A stretch of DNA of 64,000 nt from Craterostigma plantagineum (GCA_027422505.1 JAPQWV010001340.1:31086-95085); one strand, 5' to 3'. Counted from the stretch's first letter, positions 32,881 through 45,045 are shown. Numbers and translations: made by a program. The notes: generated by a model from the letters alone, not told the origin.

Positions 32881-33730
32881 ATATTTAGTATTATACTTTT
32901 TTTATTTGAAGATTTATTGTTAATTTAAGGTTTTAGTAGATAAAATTTTAATTTTAGATAAGTATAAAAGCAAATTTGATTAGTTGATAAAACATATACG
33001 GGTAATTACAATTTCAAATGCTATACGAAATTGTTTTATAGGTAGTTAAAGTTATGGTCGCTCGTTGTTTTTATCGATATTTCAAAAACCGAGGAGTCTT
33101 TAACGTTTTTATATAGTGGTGAATTTGGACGAAATCTTAATCATCAATTCTCAAACAGTTTATGCCAACTGAATTTGTTAAAATTCAAATCCCTGAATCC
33201 AAAGAAATTTGGGTTGTGCTTATGTCTAATTCCGCAAATTTCTTTGTCCTGTTCCGATCATTTAGATATCAAGAAGCAACACAATCTCCAATTCAGCAAA
33301 AGTGGTCATGAATACATTTAACACATTCATATCCAAACACCCCGAGTTTCGGATTGGATCTTCTACCCCAATATTCGACTACATGTTCCGTATAGTAAAC
33401 TTTCTAAAAATTAACTTCTTATAAACATAAAAAACATAACTACATAAGATATACATATCAATTTCATCATCATGAAACAGAGAATAAATCAGATATGTTT
33501 ATTTGTTTTTGTCCTATAAATCACACGAAATAATAATGGTTTTATAATTTGATGGAATATTTATTTTAAAAGTTAAAGAATAATTTAGTAAATAAAAGAA
33601 AATTTATCAACAGGATTTGACACATGTCAGTATTTGGTGAATGGAAGATATGATCCCAAGAGCCGAAATTCATCTCTGCCTTTTAACTGATAAATCCATC
33701 AAATGAGGAAGTCATCCATAAATGGCACAG
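32881..33730. other. Unassigned AT-rich stretch upstream of the LTP-like gene
   Basis: No frame of interest. May be the body of the Helitron ending at 32842. The right part is promoter region for the next gene. Confidence 0.3.
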
Positions 33731-33734
33731 TCCA

Positions 33735-33742
33735 TATAAAAA
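33735..33742 (+). promoter_or_regulatory. Candidate TATA box of the LTP-like gene
   Basis: TATAAAAA in CCATATAAAAATC, 80 bases upstream of the ATG at 33822, at a normal distance for a start site near 33765. Confidence 0.55.
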
Positions 33743-33821
33743 TCAGTTGCAAAACGTTCAGTCATACATAAATTAATTGCAAATCACCAACCAAAGGAGA
33801 AAAACAACGAAAAATAAAATA

Positions 33822-34292
33822 ATGGCCTTGAGGCATGCAACGTTATCAATGATAGTTACGACGATGATGATAGGTATGGTGCTCTCGGGAATATTATTGG
33901 TAGAAGTAAAGATCGCGGAATTTTCAGATTCATGAGATATTGCTCCGTATACATTGAGAAATTCTCACCAAGATTTCGTAAGCCAAACGACAAGTGCTGT
34001 TATTATGCTCGCAAAGCTGATATAGTACTGTTTTGTAAGAGATATGTTAGAATAAAAGAACGGATATACAGCTCAGCCAAAGTGGTTGATACTGCAAGAC
34101 ATTGTGGTAATCCTCTCCCAAGTGGTACAAGATGTGGAAGTAAGGCTCTTATAACTTCTATCCATCTATTTTTCATTTTCGTTTTATTTTCAGCCAACCA
34201 TTTAGAAAACTAGATAAATCTATCTTATATTACATTAATGTCGTTGTATAAACCCCTTAGTACTTGTATGTGCAGATTACACTGTTCCATAA
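33822..34292 (+). CDS. Small secreted cysteine-rich protein, LTP/8CM-like
   Basis: Two exons: 33822-34139 (donor GTAAGG) and 34276-34292 (acceptor TGCAG; encodes YTVP and stop). The N-terminus MALRHATLSMIVTTMMIGMV is a signal peptide. The mature part has RYCSVYIEKF, KCC, LFCKRY, RHCGNPLPSGTRCG, giving a spaced Cys pattern with a CC pair like the plant prolamin/lipid-transfer superfamily. Such proteins sit in the cell wall space and bind lipids or act in defence. The signal peptide and the mature part are in different frames: one base is missing between about 33905 and 33930. With it the frame is 111 codons. The exon-2 match supports a genuine gene. The exact subfamily is not certain, and a first Cys may be masked by the shift. 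Confidence 0.7.
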
Positions 34293-34462
34293 AGGAGACA
34301 AGAATCCAAGAAGCAAATAATCGTGTTTGTATATTTGTTACAACTCAACATATGACTTGTACATCCAGCGTGTGTGCTTTATTTCACAGCAATAAAATGT
34401 GAAGTTTGGAAGAAAGACAAGCTTGGTTCATGATTGCTCGTTAAAACATGTCTTGAACGTGT

Positions 34463-34912
34463 CACTACAAAATTCGGATAGCGACGACGCTAACCGTGGC
34501 ATTTCCGTCGCTAACAAGCCTTTTGCGACCGAATGCCACCGTCGCTAAAAGGCCGTTGGAAAAACCCGGTCGCTAACAGCCGTCGCTATATTTTTGCGAC
34601 GACGAGAATTCGTCGCAACTTTTTTTTTGCGACGAGCGAAGGTCCGTCGCAAAAACTGGGTAAAATAAATAAAAAAAGAAAACTTGCGGTTAAAATTGGC
34701 ATCCAGCTCGTCGCCGCCGCCTCGTCGTCTCCACCGCTCGTCGTCGCTTCCAGCTCGTTGCCGCCGCCTCGTCGTCGCTGCCCGCTCGCCGTCGCCGCCG
34801 CCGCCTCGTCGTCGCTCCAGCTCGCCGCCGCCGCCGCCGACGAGTCGTCGCTTCCAGCTCGTCGTCGCCTCCGCCGCCTCGTCGTCTCCGCCGCTGGTCG
34901 TTGCCACCCGCT
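34463..34912. mobile_element. CACTA transposon terminus (one end only)
   Basis: Starts CACTACAAAATTCGG, the CACTA-superfamily end. It is followed by subterminal inverted pairs such as TTGCGACG/CGTCGCAA (34590-34660). An imperfect GC-rich repeat (CGTCGTCGCC, CCGCCGCCTCG) then runs at 34700-34910 and is open in nearly all frames. No TTGTAGTG partner end is present in the window. The sequence stops abruptly at 34912, where Athila-like sequence begins. Confidence 0.75.
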
Positions 34913-34968
34913 CGATAAAGGAACAAGAATCATCAGTAGGGCGTTTCATAGATTGGTAAACATTGAAA
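34913..34968 (-). repeat. Duplicate of an Athila protease fragment at the CACTA junction
   Basis: About 56 bases nearly identical to 36689-36744 (encoding CPTDDSCSFI) in the same orientation, directly abutting the CACTA repeat. It marks either a second element copy or a template-switch junction. Confidence 0.7.
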
Positions 34969-36446
34969 GTTGAATTGGGGCTCGAGTTTTGAGAAGGTGC
35001 GTCATATAGGAAAATGAGCTAAAAGCATCAAACGTGTAAACCATCAAATCGATATTCTCACCACTTATTTCGCTCTTCTAACGGCGCGCCTAGTTTTCAC
35101 TCGACTCATCCTTTTTCCTTTTCTATCTCTTCTCGCTCGCTTTTTTTTCTTTTTTTTTTTTTTGTTTTTTTTCTTTTTTCTTTTTCTTTTTTTTTTCCGA
35201 ACCAGCCCCTCCTATCCTTTTTTTGTGCGTCTTATCGAAGGGAGAGGTTTTCTAGTCCGCTGAAATATTACGACGAAAGGTCTATATCATAGGACGAGTT
35301 CATAACTAACATGCATCGACAATTAGCTCCTTCTCAACCAACAACCCACTTTTCACGATATTGATAAATTAACACGTTGATACGGGCTGTATAGGCTAAA
35401 TTTGAGACAATGAGGCTAAATATCTGGGCTCCAAATTAACAATAAGTCAAATAAGGCTCAAGGGGCTCTCTAAGTGTAAGTAAGTATGATAGAATGACTC
35501 AATCTTAGTGTCCTTCTCATTTTCGCACATAAAAGCCCACATAGTAACCATTGACATGCATAACAGAGCAAGTTCGAAAATATTCAGTCCATGCATGTCA
35601 CACAAGAATAAACACCGATCATAATGAGTTGCTCTGAATTTATCTCCGAAGGCTCAAAACTCACATATATAAATGGATCTGTGCCTCATGATGCGCAATA
35701 TTCTCCTAAAGCAGTCAATGTAGACAAATAATCATGCTTATATCACGACAATGCAATATGTAAGACTATCACACTCAACTCGTCGAATCATATCACAACA
35801 CGATAGAATTTTCAAAAATTTTCATCATAGACAGGAGATTTCACAGATGACGTTCAAATCGCAACTTTCATCAGTTATACCCACTAAAATAACCAAAATA
35901 CAACGAAACCTAAACATGTAAGCATATTAAATATAGCATGTGTCACATCCCACCCCAAACTACATAGCACATTGTCCTCAATGTGTAAAATAAAAGCAAA
36001 GAGAGAGTAAAAGTGACACTGCCCTGAATTTTAAGTCGATCGATGTAGAAGACTTGGTTGATCCGCAGTAAACAAGCAACCATCGCGAACGGACAACCCC
36101 CAAACTGGTTATGAGCCTGCGAGAAAAACGTGACTAGGCGGCATCATGAGAGCGAATTTTTATTAGACAAAAAAAATGACATAGGCTATAAAGTAAATAG
36201 GACTTAATGAAATAATATATATTCATCGATAGGCCTTGGGTTGCCCCCCAAGAAGAGCTGCTTTATAGTCGTTAGCTCGACTCACAAATCGCTTATTTTT
36301 TTGTGGATAATCGATGTTGATCGAGTTTTCTTTCCAAACATCTCGATCGTTGTACACCTTGGGTTCCCCTCTTCTCGGCGATAGAGTATGCATCATTGAG
36401 TAGGGTCGATGGTTCTCCTTTTTTCGCCATATGTAGATGCCATTCT

Positions 36447-37748
36447 CTATGCAGTCTTTCTGACGAAGCTTCTTCTTTTTCTTCGGCGGAACCGCCTTCT
36501 TGATAGATTTAGAGCCACTGCTCTTTTTAGTCCATGGTGTCCACTGTGAAAGTTTCGCACAAAAGAGACTAGGTGATAGTTAGATTTAGTCGCGTTCACG
36601 TTTTTGCGGTCCTTCGGCTTGTTATTCTCTCCAGACAAGTTGTACCTGAAAGACTTAGAACACTTAAAAGCACAAGGGTAAAAGATATCGATAAAGGAAC
36701 AAGAATCATCAGTAGGGCATTTCATAGATTTGTAAACATTGAATTCCACTTTCTCGTCCCCTACTTGCAAAATAAGTTTACCGTTACCGACATCAATGAT
36801 AGCTCTTGCCGTGTTTAGGAATGGACGTCCGAGTATCAATGGGAGGTCATCGTCTTCTTCAATATCCAACACAATAAAATCACCCGGGAAGTAGTGCTCT
36901 CCTACTTTCACAAGCACGTCTTCCATGATTCCTCGTGGATATGTGATTGATCTATCAGCAAGCTGGAGGATAGTCGATGTGGGTTTCGGCTCGCCAAGTC
37001 CCAATTTCCTAAATAATGAAAATGGCATCAAATTGATGCTCGCACCAAGATCGCAAAACACGTTATTAAATGTAAGAGACCCAATAGAACAAGGAATAGA
37101 GAAACTCCCTTGATCCTTAAACTTCGGCGGAAGCTTCTTCTGTAATATGGCTGGACATTCTTCGGTGAGAGCGATCGTTCCGTATTCTTCTAACTTATTT
37201 CTCTTGAATAGTAGCTCCTTCAGGCATTTGGCGTACTTTGGCATCTGCAACAAAGCCTCAATAAAAGGGATATTAACTTCAAGTTTTTTAAATATATTAA
37301 TGAAACGATCAAAATCTTCATGATTATTCCCTTTTCGTAAATCCGCTGGATATGGAGGTCGGATTTTTATCGGTGGGGGTGGGTTGACCTTTTTTTCTCC
37401 AAGAGTGAATCTGGCTCGTCCTTTTTCGGTCCGCTTGTCCTTTTCAGGGTCATGAACCATAGTGTTTGTGGCCGTGTATTCGCTCTGATTGTATGTCTCC
37501 GTCTCTTTTGCTTCTTCTACTTCCTTGGTCTCCTTGGTCGATTCAAGTTTCTTCCCACTTCTTAGATGAATGGCCTTAACGTACTCTCGAGGATTCTTTT
37601 CTGTGTCGCTTGGGAGTGTGCCTGGCTTGCGCTCAGACATTGAACTTGTTAGGTGCTCTATCGTAGTCGCCAAACTTTGCATTGTGTCCTCTATCTTGTT
37701 GAGTCGTTCGTCTATCTTACGACTCCGATCGCCTTGATAGCCCGTCAA
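36447..37748 (-). pseudogene. Athila-like gag-protease frame
   Basis: 433 open codons. The N-terminal half is gag C-terminus with a coiled region (KIDERLNKIEDTMQSLATTI) and charged linker (REYVKAIHLRSGKKL). A retropepsin domain follows: FCDLGASINLMPFSLFRKLG (catalytic motif DLGAS for DTGAS), ILQLADRSITYPRG, VKVGEHYFPGDFIVLD and LPLILGRPFL. The protease would process the polyprotein. The frame ends in a basic tail (RRRFRRRKRRS) without RT. The single longest frame in the window, but it is a retroelement relic, not a host gene. Confidence 0.85.
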
Positions 37749-37766
37749 TTCTCAAATGCTATCTCC

Positions 37767-38833
37767 CTATCGGCCTTTTGTTTTGTTGGTGAGCCACTCT
37801 GTTGATTTTGAGCTTCTGGAGGCTTTAAGTAGTGCGAGTTTCCATACGACAAATTCGGATGGCCTCGCGCGGTCGTATGTGTTGGAGTATGCATTCCTTT
37901 GCCTATTGTGGATGTGATTCACAGTCTCAGGGTCCGTAGATTGTATCAGGTCAAACCTTTTATGTATGACTTCGAATTGCGCCTCCAACGACCTACTATC
38001 TCATGTACTGCAGCCGTCCGTCGGTCCAGATCATGCTCAGTATATCTCGCTAGGTAAGCTGCAATTCGCTCGATGGCCTGGAGTACTTCGTCGTCACCTA
38101 ACTCCATAAAATTTCGTGTGCATCCGCCGTCGACGATCCTTTTATTTGGTGTGCTCAGCCCTAAGAAAAATGACTGCATCTGGACGCTCAGGGGTATGCT
38201 GTGGTTCCATCGTCGCAGAAGGCTCTTGTATCTACTCCATGCATCACTCAGAGACTCGCCACCTTCTTGTTTAAAGTTTACTAGTAAGCTCCTAATCTCG
38301 TTGGTCCTTGACAATGGGTAATATTTGCCTTGACAATGGGTAATATTTGCCTAGAAAGCACTCCACCAGTTGCCCCCAACTAGTGATGGATGCATGTGGC
38401 AATGATGAGAACCATTCAGAAGCCTTACCTGTCAAAGAAAGGGAAAAAATGTCAGCTTTATCACTTCTGTAGAGACGCCAGGATACTTAATAGTTCTGCA
38501 AATTTGAATGAATTTCAAAATATGTGAATTTGCGTCCTCGTTTGTAAGCCCATTGAAACTGTGTTGAACCCGTCACCATCTGTATAGTACCGGGTTTAAT
38601 CTCGAATGATTATTCGGTCCCGCGGGGATGGCAATCGGGTCGCTGTCATCGAAAATTACTGGAAGCGCTCGACTTAGTAAAGTGGGCCGTGGCGGAACCA
38701 TCTCGTTATTGTACTGTTCTTCCTCGTTTTCTTGATTCTCCATTCTCTGTCTACGATTTCGATTGTTACGTCGACACGTGGCTTCAATTTCTGCGTCAAA
38801 TAGCAATGGTACGTTCCTCGAGCTTCGTGTCAT
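37767..38833 (-). pseudogene. Athila-like gag, frame-shifted
   Basis: Start at 38833 (MTRSSRNVPLLFDAEIEA), then after a break the retrotransposon gag core EIRSLLVNFKQEGGESLSDA followed by WSRYKSLLRRWNH and QSFFLGLS (37946-38314), and a further part to 37767. Frames shift several times. One shift is caused by a 22-bp tandem duplication at 38308-38351. Gag would form the virus-like particle. Confidence 0.8.
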
Positions 38834-38988
38834 GCACTAATCGGAATTGTCTGCAAAAGATGAAAAATCAGTGTAAGTGAATTGGCAAAAATATAATAAT
38901 AATAATAAATAATAATAATAATAATAATCAAGAAATAAAATGTCTAAACTAAAACTCGGAATAAATCTTAAAATTAATAATATAGCTA

Positions 38989-39006
38989 TCCCCGGCAACG
39001 GCGCCA
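38989..39006 (-). other. tRNA-Asp primer-binding site
   Basis: The plus strand TCCCCGGCAACGGCGCCA equals the 3' end of plant tRNA-Asp with CCA, so the minus strand is its complement, six bases from the LTR edge at 39013. tRNA-Asp priming is typical of Athila-type gypsy elements. Confidence 0.9.
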
Positions 39007-39012
39007 AAAACT

Positions 39013-40358
39013 TGACATGCTCAAATACTAGCAAGTGTACTAGGTCGTGCAAGTAGTAAAACGGACGAAGTCCGAGTATCGATCCACGAATACAGCTCGA
39101 TTAATTCTAAGATAATATTCCTAATACTAATTTAGACTAACGGTATTTTTATAGTTTTGATGATTTGATAAAAGAGATTAAAGACGCAAATAATAAAATA
39201 AACGCAAATAAAATAGATGAGATAGAGCAGTTGACGACGACGTGATTAAGACACATGCTCGGCGCGAACTATTCCTACGTCTTCATGCAATCTAACCTAA
39301 CTAATCAACATGAATCAAGTCAAGGTGGAATTTCCTAATATATGTGCTACCCGTTATTTACGTAACTAGCAACCCTACATGAATAGTGAACCAATCAACT
39401 ATATTCCTATATGACTGTAGTTCCTACATGTGCATTTGATCTTCGTGAAATTCCCTGAGTTTAGGCGCTTTCGCGCCCAAGGTCTCGGAAACCACACATA
39501 CGAAACAGAATTCCATCTCTGGTCGGTTTTACGTAGTGGTGTTCGATATTTTGATCTAACCTTCGTAGTCACCTTTTCGGTCTCATGTACTAGGTCAAGA
39601 ATCTTGTGCGTTGTGGCCGATCACACACACGTCAGTAAGCTCAAATAAAGAACACATAACTTAAATCATATGATTAAGTAATAGCATTAATAAGTAGTCA
39701 TAATCCGGCCTCACACGGCCGCAATCACAAAAGAAATTAAGCTAGCATATTATACGAAAACGACAACGAATCAAAAGAAAACATTGTCGAAAAAGAAATA
39801 TTAAAAGGTAAGAAATTCGCCCTTTTTCGGTGCTCGACTTGTCTCGTTTTTGGCCGTCGTTCGCCTGTTTATTTTCAGTCGTGAGTTCTCTGCTCCTTTT
39901 TTTATTTCCGCCGTTGAAGCCCTATTCATTTGCAGTCCCCCCGGCTCCCTTAATTCTTCGTTCAACCGTCCTTTTTGTAGGTTTAAATTTCAAGAACCGA
40001 CTTCAAAGTTAAATGGGCTGCACTCATGAATTTGATTCCAAGTTTTAAATATGACTTCACGGAAGCTTAGTTGCAAGTCTTGCAAATATAAATCTTTGCC
40101 TTGTGTGTGCTCCACGTGGTCTCCTTATTATGATGGTAGGGGCTGATTTTGGATTTCATGGGCTTGAGCGTATGACTATGGGCCTAATTGTCTTAATGAG
40201 AAAGAGATTTGAATAAAGGCCACCTAAAACCCACCTTGCGGTCCATTTTGCTCCAATATCTACGGAATATGAAATGTAAACATTAACTTAGAATAACCAA
40301 GTATATTATGATAGATAACGATCGAAAATACGCTTTTACGGAGTATAAAAACAACGCA
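39013..40358. mobile_element. 5' LTR of the Athila-like element (minus orientation)
   Basis: Starts TGACATGCTC next to the primer site. The inner edge is firm. The outer edge is approximate, placed after TACGCTTTTACGG (about 40330), which ends the related solo LTR at 14486-16068. No TSD can be tested because the partner LTR is missing. Short frames inside (39430-40012) are LTR sequence. Confidence 0.7.
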
Positions 40359-40648
40359 AAATCCTAAGTTGTTGAAAAGGAATTGATCGAAAAATACTGA
40401 AGACCTGTGATGTGATGTTTATTATCTCTTCCCTCATTAATTCTTATTCATAGGCATTTCTCATAAGTTACAACAACACAAATTAAATGTCTTCTTCTCG
40501 AGTGCAAAGATCATGCGATGTATACGAACTCACGGTGCAAAATTCTAATTTTCAAATCCTACATTTAATGAATGGGTGTCATAGTGTTAAAAAACTTCAT
40601 ATTCAATAGGTCTTTATTATGTTTGGACTCCTTATTGTAGCCACAATT

Positions 40649-40880
40649 TTTTTTTAACCAAACGATAGCTTGTATAATCAACAACTATATAGGGCTGGCT
40701 GAATAGCCCAAAGGGTCTCTCCGGTGACATCAGTATCCGGTAGAGAACAAAGGCTCACATAGGAGCAAAACACCACAACAAAAACAAAGCCGACAGAAAA
40801 CGAAATAAGCCCCGAACTTGAACCAAAGAACAATAGAACATTACCACAAAAATGCAATTAATCCAAATCTACAGTAATCT
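40649..40880 (-). mobile_element. Truncated LINE 3' end
   Basis: Minus strand reads a plant-LINE-like 3' UTR (TTTTGTTGTGGTGTTTTGC, GGGCTATTCAGCC, ATCGTTTGGTT) and ends in a short poly(A) (plus-strand T-run near 40649). No RT frame adjoins it; 5'-truncation is the rule for such copies. Confidence 0.5.
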
Positions 40881-42683
40881 ACACTTTCTTTGTCCAACGA
40901 CTCGACGCCAGGAAGGGGCTCCACAGGGGAGAAAAGGGCTCCACAATGGGAGAAAAGAGCTTCTGACCTAAAGCCAGGAGAAACGAGCTCCACACGGGAG
41001 ACTCGCGGGTGGATGGTAGTGAGAGATGGTGGACTGTGGTGGTGGGCGCCGGGAGAGGCGAGTTGGCGAGGGTGAGGGCGAGGGCGACGCGGAGGCAGAG
41101 ATGGGGGAGGCCATGGCGAAGGCGACTGCAGTGGAGGAGGTGTAGGCGTTGGAGGCGGCAAGTGGAGACTTTGGAGGAGGCGGAGGCGGCGAGCGGAGGT
41201 GGAGAAAACAAGAAATGAAAGCAGGTTAGAGGAGTGGAGGAGGAGGAGGAGTTTGCGGCTAGATGAAGGTGGCGGCTAGAGGGACTAGGGTTTTCTTTTT
41301 TTTTTTGGTGGGGAGAGTTTCTGATGTGGACCGCGTAAAACGACCTCTTGTAACAACGGATGGCGCGTCTTCTCTCCTTCCTGACGATCACGAAACTCGA
41401 ACCTAACACCAAAGAAAGCAGGTTAGAGGGGTGCCGGTGTGGTTCCGGCGACGCCCCTCCGATGCTCAAGTCAGATTCTTCCTCAAGAAAAAGGTGATCG
41501 CAGGTGCTAGGCATAAAAGTGGTTTTTTTCTGTTTCAGAATGTGTACCTCTAAACAATGGCTCAACCGTTACCTTTTATACTGATCTCGTCTTCCCTCGC
41601 CTTGACCTGTTTATCACCCCAGTCCGCTCTTTCGCGAACTTTACGCGACGACGTGTTCTTCTCTCGCATGTCGCTCAATCTTCTTCCTCCGTCGAGTTCT
41701 TGCCCTTCGGGCTCTGGAACAGCCTTGGCTACTCCCCAGCTCGTTCTTGCCGTCAGCTTTCTGGTGGACGTTCGCATGCTCTTGCGTTGGAGCTGTTCAG
41801 GCACTCTTGCCTGACAGCACCTCGGACTCTTGCCAGACTACTTCCTGGAGCTGCTCGGCCACTCTTGCCAGAAAGCTCACTGAAGCTGCTCGGGCACTCT
41901 TCTCTGGCAGCTCAATGGGAGTTGCTCGAGCACTCCTTTCTGACAGCTCAATGGGGTTGCTCGGGCACACCTTCCTGACATCCCTCGGGCCCTCCTTCCT
42001 TACAACTCCTCGGGCTCGCCAGGCTGCTTCCTGAGGCTGCTTTCCTGTTCATCCTCTTCCTTCTTCTGACCTATCCTCTTCCTCTTTCCTACTCATCCTA
42101 TTCATTCTTCATGTTATTTTCTAGTCCGCTCTCTTTCCGGGGTAATTTCCGAGGAAAAATATAATCCGTCTTTTCTACTCGCGAATATTTTACCGATTAA
42201 ATCCGGGGATAACAGTTTCGAAGGAGGTAGCCACGATTAAATGAAAATAAATTCTATGTTTGTGATTGTGAAACCGCAAGGGGGTTTAAGGAAAACTTTG
42301 TAAAATGATTGGATCTATTTGGCTAAGAGGTATGACGATGTACAGTAGAAAAGGTTATCACCAATGATTTTGCAGGTTCGATTTTTCTTTAAAACTATTT
42401 CATGAAAAAAATTAACTTCTCATGGGACGCTGATCCCAACTATTCATATCTATACTTGGCTTTGCTCGTTTTAGCTTTAAAAACAGGTGAATAACAGACG
42501 CTTCAACAAGACGAGAATCGAGTAAGCCAGAATAAATTTTTATGAGTTAGTCGGAAAGGCCCGAAGCTTGATTTTTCCCCAAAATATTTTGAAGTCCGAG
42601 TTTACGACGTACACGTTATGACGATGTGTAATTCATACATTAGTAATTATTAACCTCTATTGGTTTTAATCCATCTATGTAAA
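40881..42683. other. GC-richer unassigned region with imperfect repeats
   Basis: Long overlapping frames on both strands at 40841-41565 reflect biased composition (purine-rich GGAGGCGG tracts) and show no domain. At 41790-42010 an imperfect repeat of roughly 35-40 bp (CTGCTCGGGCACTC, TTCCTGACAGCTC) is present. No gene is supported. It may be LTR-retroelement debris. Confidence 0.35.
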
Positions 42684-42684
42684 G

Positions 42685-42742
<58 letters not shown>
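42684..42742. repeat. (AAT)n microsatellite
   Basis: About 19 uninterrupted AAT/ATA units immediately downstream of the patatin gene's stop codon, probably within or next to its 3' UTR. The poly-Asn and poly-Tyr frames are artefacts. Confidence 0.95.
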
Positions 42743-42745
<3 letters not shown>

Positions 42746-42772
42746 CCCACTAGGCACTCCTCCTTACATAAC

Positions 42773-45045
42773 TCAATTTGCCATTCGGAACTTTCTCTCT
42801 TCAGACAAGATCCCGGCGAACCGGGCCAGAGCATCCGCATTGGTGCCCCCTCCTTGAACCGGTTCGGGTCGACCCGTGTCCAAATTAACCCTCGAAACGG
42901 GCTTTTTCAAGAGATCATTACCTATTTGAACCAACATCTGCATGTTCTTAACCGACGAAACATCGACCGACGATGCATCCCCAGCCAACGCATCCTCCTA
43001 ATAAATATGGAAAAAAAGCGTAAGAAAAAGAAATTTCATCGGGCGCATTCGAACAAAAAAAAGTTAAGACGCAAATAAGACCTGAATTCGAAGGTAGTTT
43101 TGCTCGCTTTGGAGCGATTGAAAGAGGGTGGAGACGTGAATATCGACCATGTCCGAGCTAGCGTCCCCATAGACGTCGATCAAAGGGCTCGAGCCGTCGT
43201 TATAAACCCATCCGAGCAAGCCCCATTTTGAAGCTTCCCTAGCGTTGTACTTTTCCTCGAGCTTGGACAAGCCCGTGCCCAACGACAGGACGAGCATTCT
43301 CTTTCCGTTCATCGGCTCCATGTCCGTCACCTCGAACTTCCCATGTAATATCTCTTTGTTTACGTGCGTTATCGCCATCATTGTCTGAACAAAGACGATA
43401 ATCACACAAGGTCTCCTCATCAATGGGGCACAAGATGGTGATTACGACGAATATACACAAGAAGTTTGATTGACATCTTTAATGTGTAATTGATTGACAC
43501 ATCTTTATGTTGAAATGTCACGTTAATATAACACCAAAACAAACATATAAGATGTGCCACAAAAAGTGAACACTATAATAATCTATCTATATATAAATTA
43601 ATATTTAAGCACATTCTATGCACGTGCAATATATAAATATAGATATATTATTTTATATTTTAAGTTCTCTAAAATTAAATTTTAATGTAATCTTATTATC
43701 AAGAAAATTGATGTAATATATTAACAAAATCATGGGTAAAATTGTAGTTAAAATTAACACACCAAATTAATTAAGAGTGGTTAGGGTCTGCCACTTACTA
43801 AAATATATAGATAGATATGACATGGTATTTTCAATCCGGTTAACCTGACCCATAAAAGCCGAAATCGCGACCAACGTAGTCAGTCAATTGCGAAATTTGA
43901 AAAGGATAAATTAGTGATATATTTGCTACGGTATAGTCACAATCGCGCGAAATTTATCATCCACAAAAATCGTCTCTCGACAAGTTTAATCACGACTGAC
44001 TTACATACGTGTTGAGATTTTTATTTAAGTCGCAAACGATGAAGAAGATACTCACGGGATTATTTGCAGCGACGCCTCCGTCGATGAGGTCGAAGGAATG
44101 CACTTGCCCTTGTTCGCTTCTCGTCTCGAAATAATATGGCGGCAAATAGGTCGGAGCTGCCGACGTTCCCAGGCATACGTCGGACAAAAGAGCGTTCTTC
44201 GTAGCGTTAGCTTTTCCCTGCATACAATCATACAGAAAATACATCGAACTAAACATTACGATCGATCATAATACGAACCACGTTCTTGCAGTGATAATTA
44301 ATATTATTATTTACGTCTTTTGTGGTGAAGATATCGGTTGAAGGCGCTTGATATCGAAAGTCGGGATAACTACATTCGTCACGGTCTGGCTCACGGTAAG
44401 GCTTCCCAACAGTCCACGAACCAACGACGTTAGGTACTTCCCGTCGTACTTCGGGCCCCCGAATACGTTCGTGATGGAGTCCACGAAGCTATTTCGCCTG
44501 ATAAAATCGCCGTATTTTTTCAAAATTACGTTTCTTACACGGAATTTTATTACCAAGCGAATTTGATTAAAGAAATGTCCAAAATACATACCTATTCTCG
44601 GGGAAGATTTTGGGGCTATGTTCGATGTAGAAACTAGTGATGTTCCTCGCCGCGTACAAAGGGCGGTTATTGCCGTCGGGGGCGGTGAGCATCGTCGTGA
44701 CCAAACCGCCGGTGCTCGTGCCAGCGATCACGTCGAAATAATCCGCGATTCTTGCGTTAGGACCGTCTAATTCCTGTCGCAATTTTTGGAAGTAAGCAAA
44801 ATTGTGCATATTTAATATATATTTATCAAAAGTGATATGATGAAAATCGGGAGATGGATTGCCTGAAGCTTCGATTCGAGATGGGCTAAAATCGCCCCCG
44901 GGATAATTCCCCGTACGCCGCCGCCGTCGATGCTTAAGATCGTAGCGTATCTTCCTTTTGTCTGAGCAGATATTGGAGACGATAGAAAGCATAATGTGGT
45001 GATAATGTTGAGAGCGAAGAAGATGGTGAGAGCCCTTTTCTTCAT
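42773..45045 (-). CDS. Patatin-like phospholipase (PLP2-like), six exons
   Basis: Lipid acyl hydrolase releasing fatty acids from membrane lipids. Exons (minus): 44863-45045, 44592-44773, 44315-44497, 44056-44217, 43082-43384, 42773-42997. N-terminal signal peptide ([20 protein letters not shown]). Patatin domain: oxyanion loop DGGGVRG (40-46), nucleophile elbow GTSTGG (Ser81), catalytic Asp in DGGVAANNP (about 229), C-terminal [10 protein letters not shown]. Intron 1 has a GC donor (CAG/GCAATC); the others are GT-AG. One base is missing near 44331-44336 in exon 3, where QP-ISSPQK should read on as an IFTTKD-type frame; with it the CDS is 413 codons including stop, a normal length. The four N-terminal codons upstream in frame are not needed. 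Intron 4 (671 bp) is larger than the rest and AT-rich. Confidence 0.85.

Larger units (their letters stand above)
34913..39012 (-). mobile_element. Athila-like Ty3/gypsy element without pol (internal region)
   Basis: Minus-strand element: tRNA-Asp primer site (38989-39006), gag (about 38833-37750), protease (36447-37748), then 34969-36446 non-coding sequence typical of the 3' part of these elements (GGTTGCCCCCCAAGAAGAGC near 36238). RT and integrase are absent. One LTR (39013-about 40358) is present; the other is missing at the CACTA junction. Non-autonomous and truncated. Confidence 0.8.

Noticed and set aside
34545..34973. Several overlapping Arg/Ala/Ser-rich frames
   Set aside because: Low-complexity CGTCGC/CCGCC repeat within the CACTA end; open in most frames and without domain.
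40841..41565. 228- and 106-codon minus-strand frames
   Set aside because: Composition-driven; no recognised motif and overlapping frames on the other strand. Not supported as genes.
42640..42857. Poly-Tyr and poly-Asn frames
   Set aside because: Translations of the (AAT)n microsatellite and the antisense of the patatin last exon.
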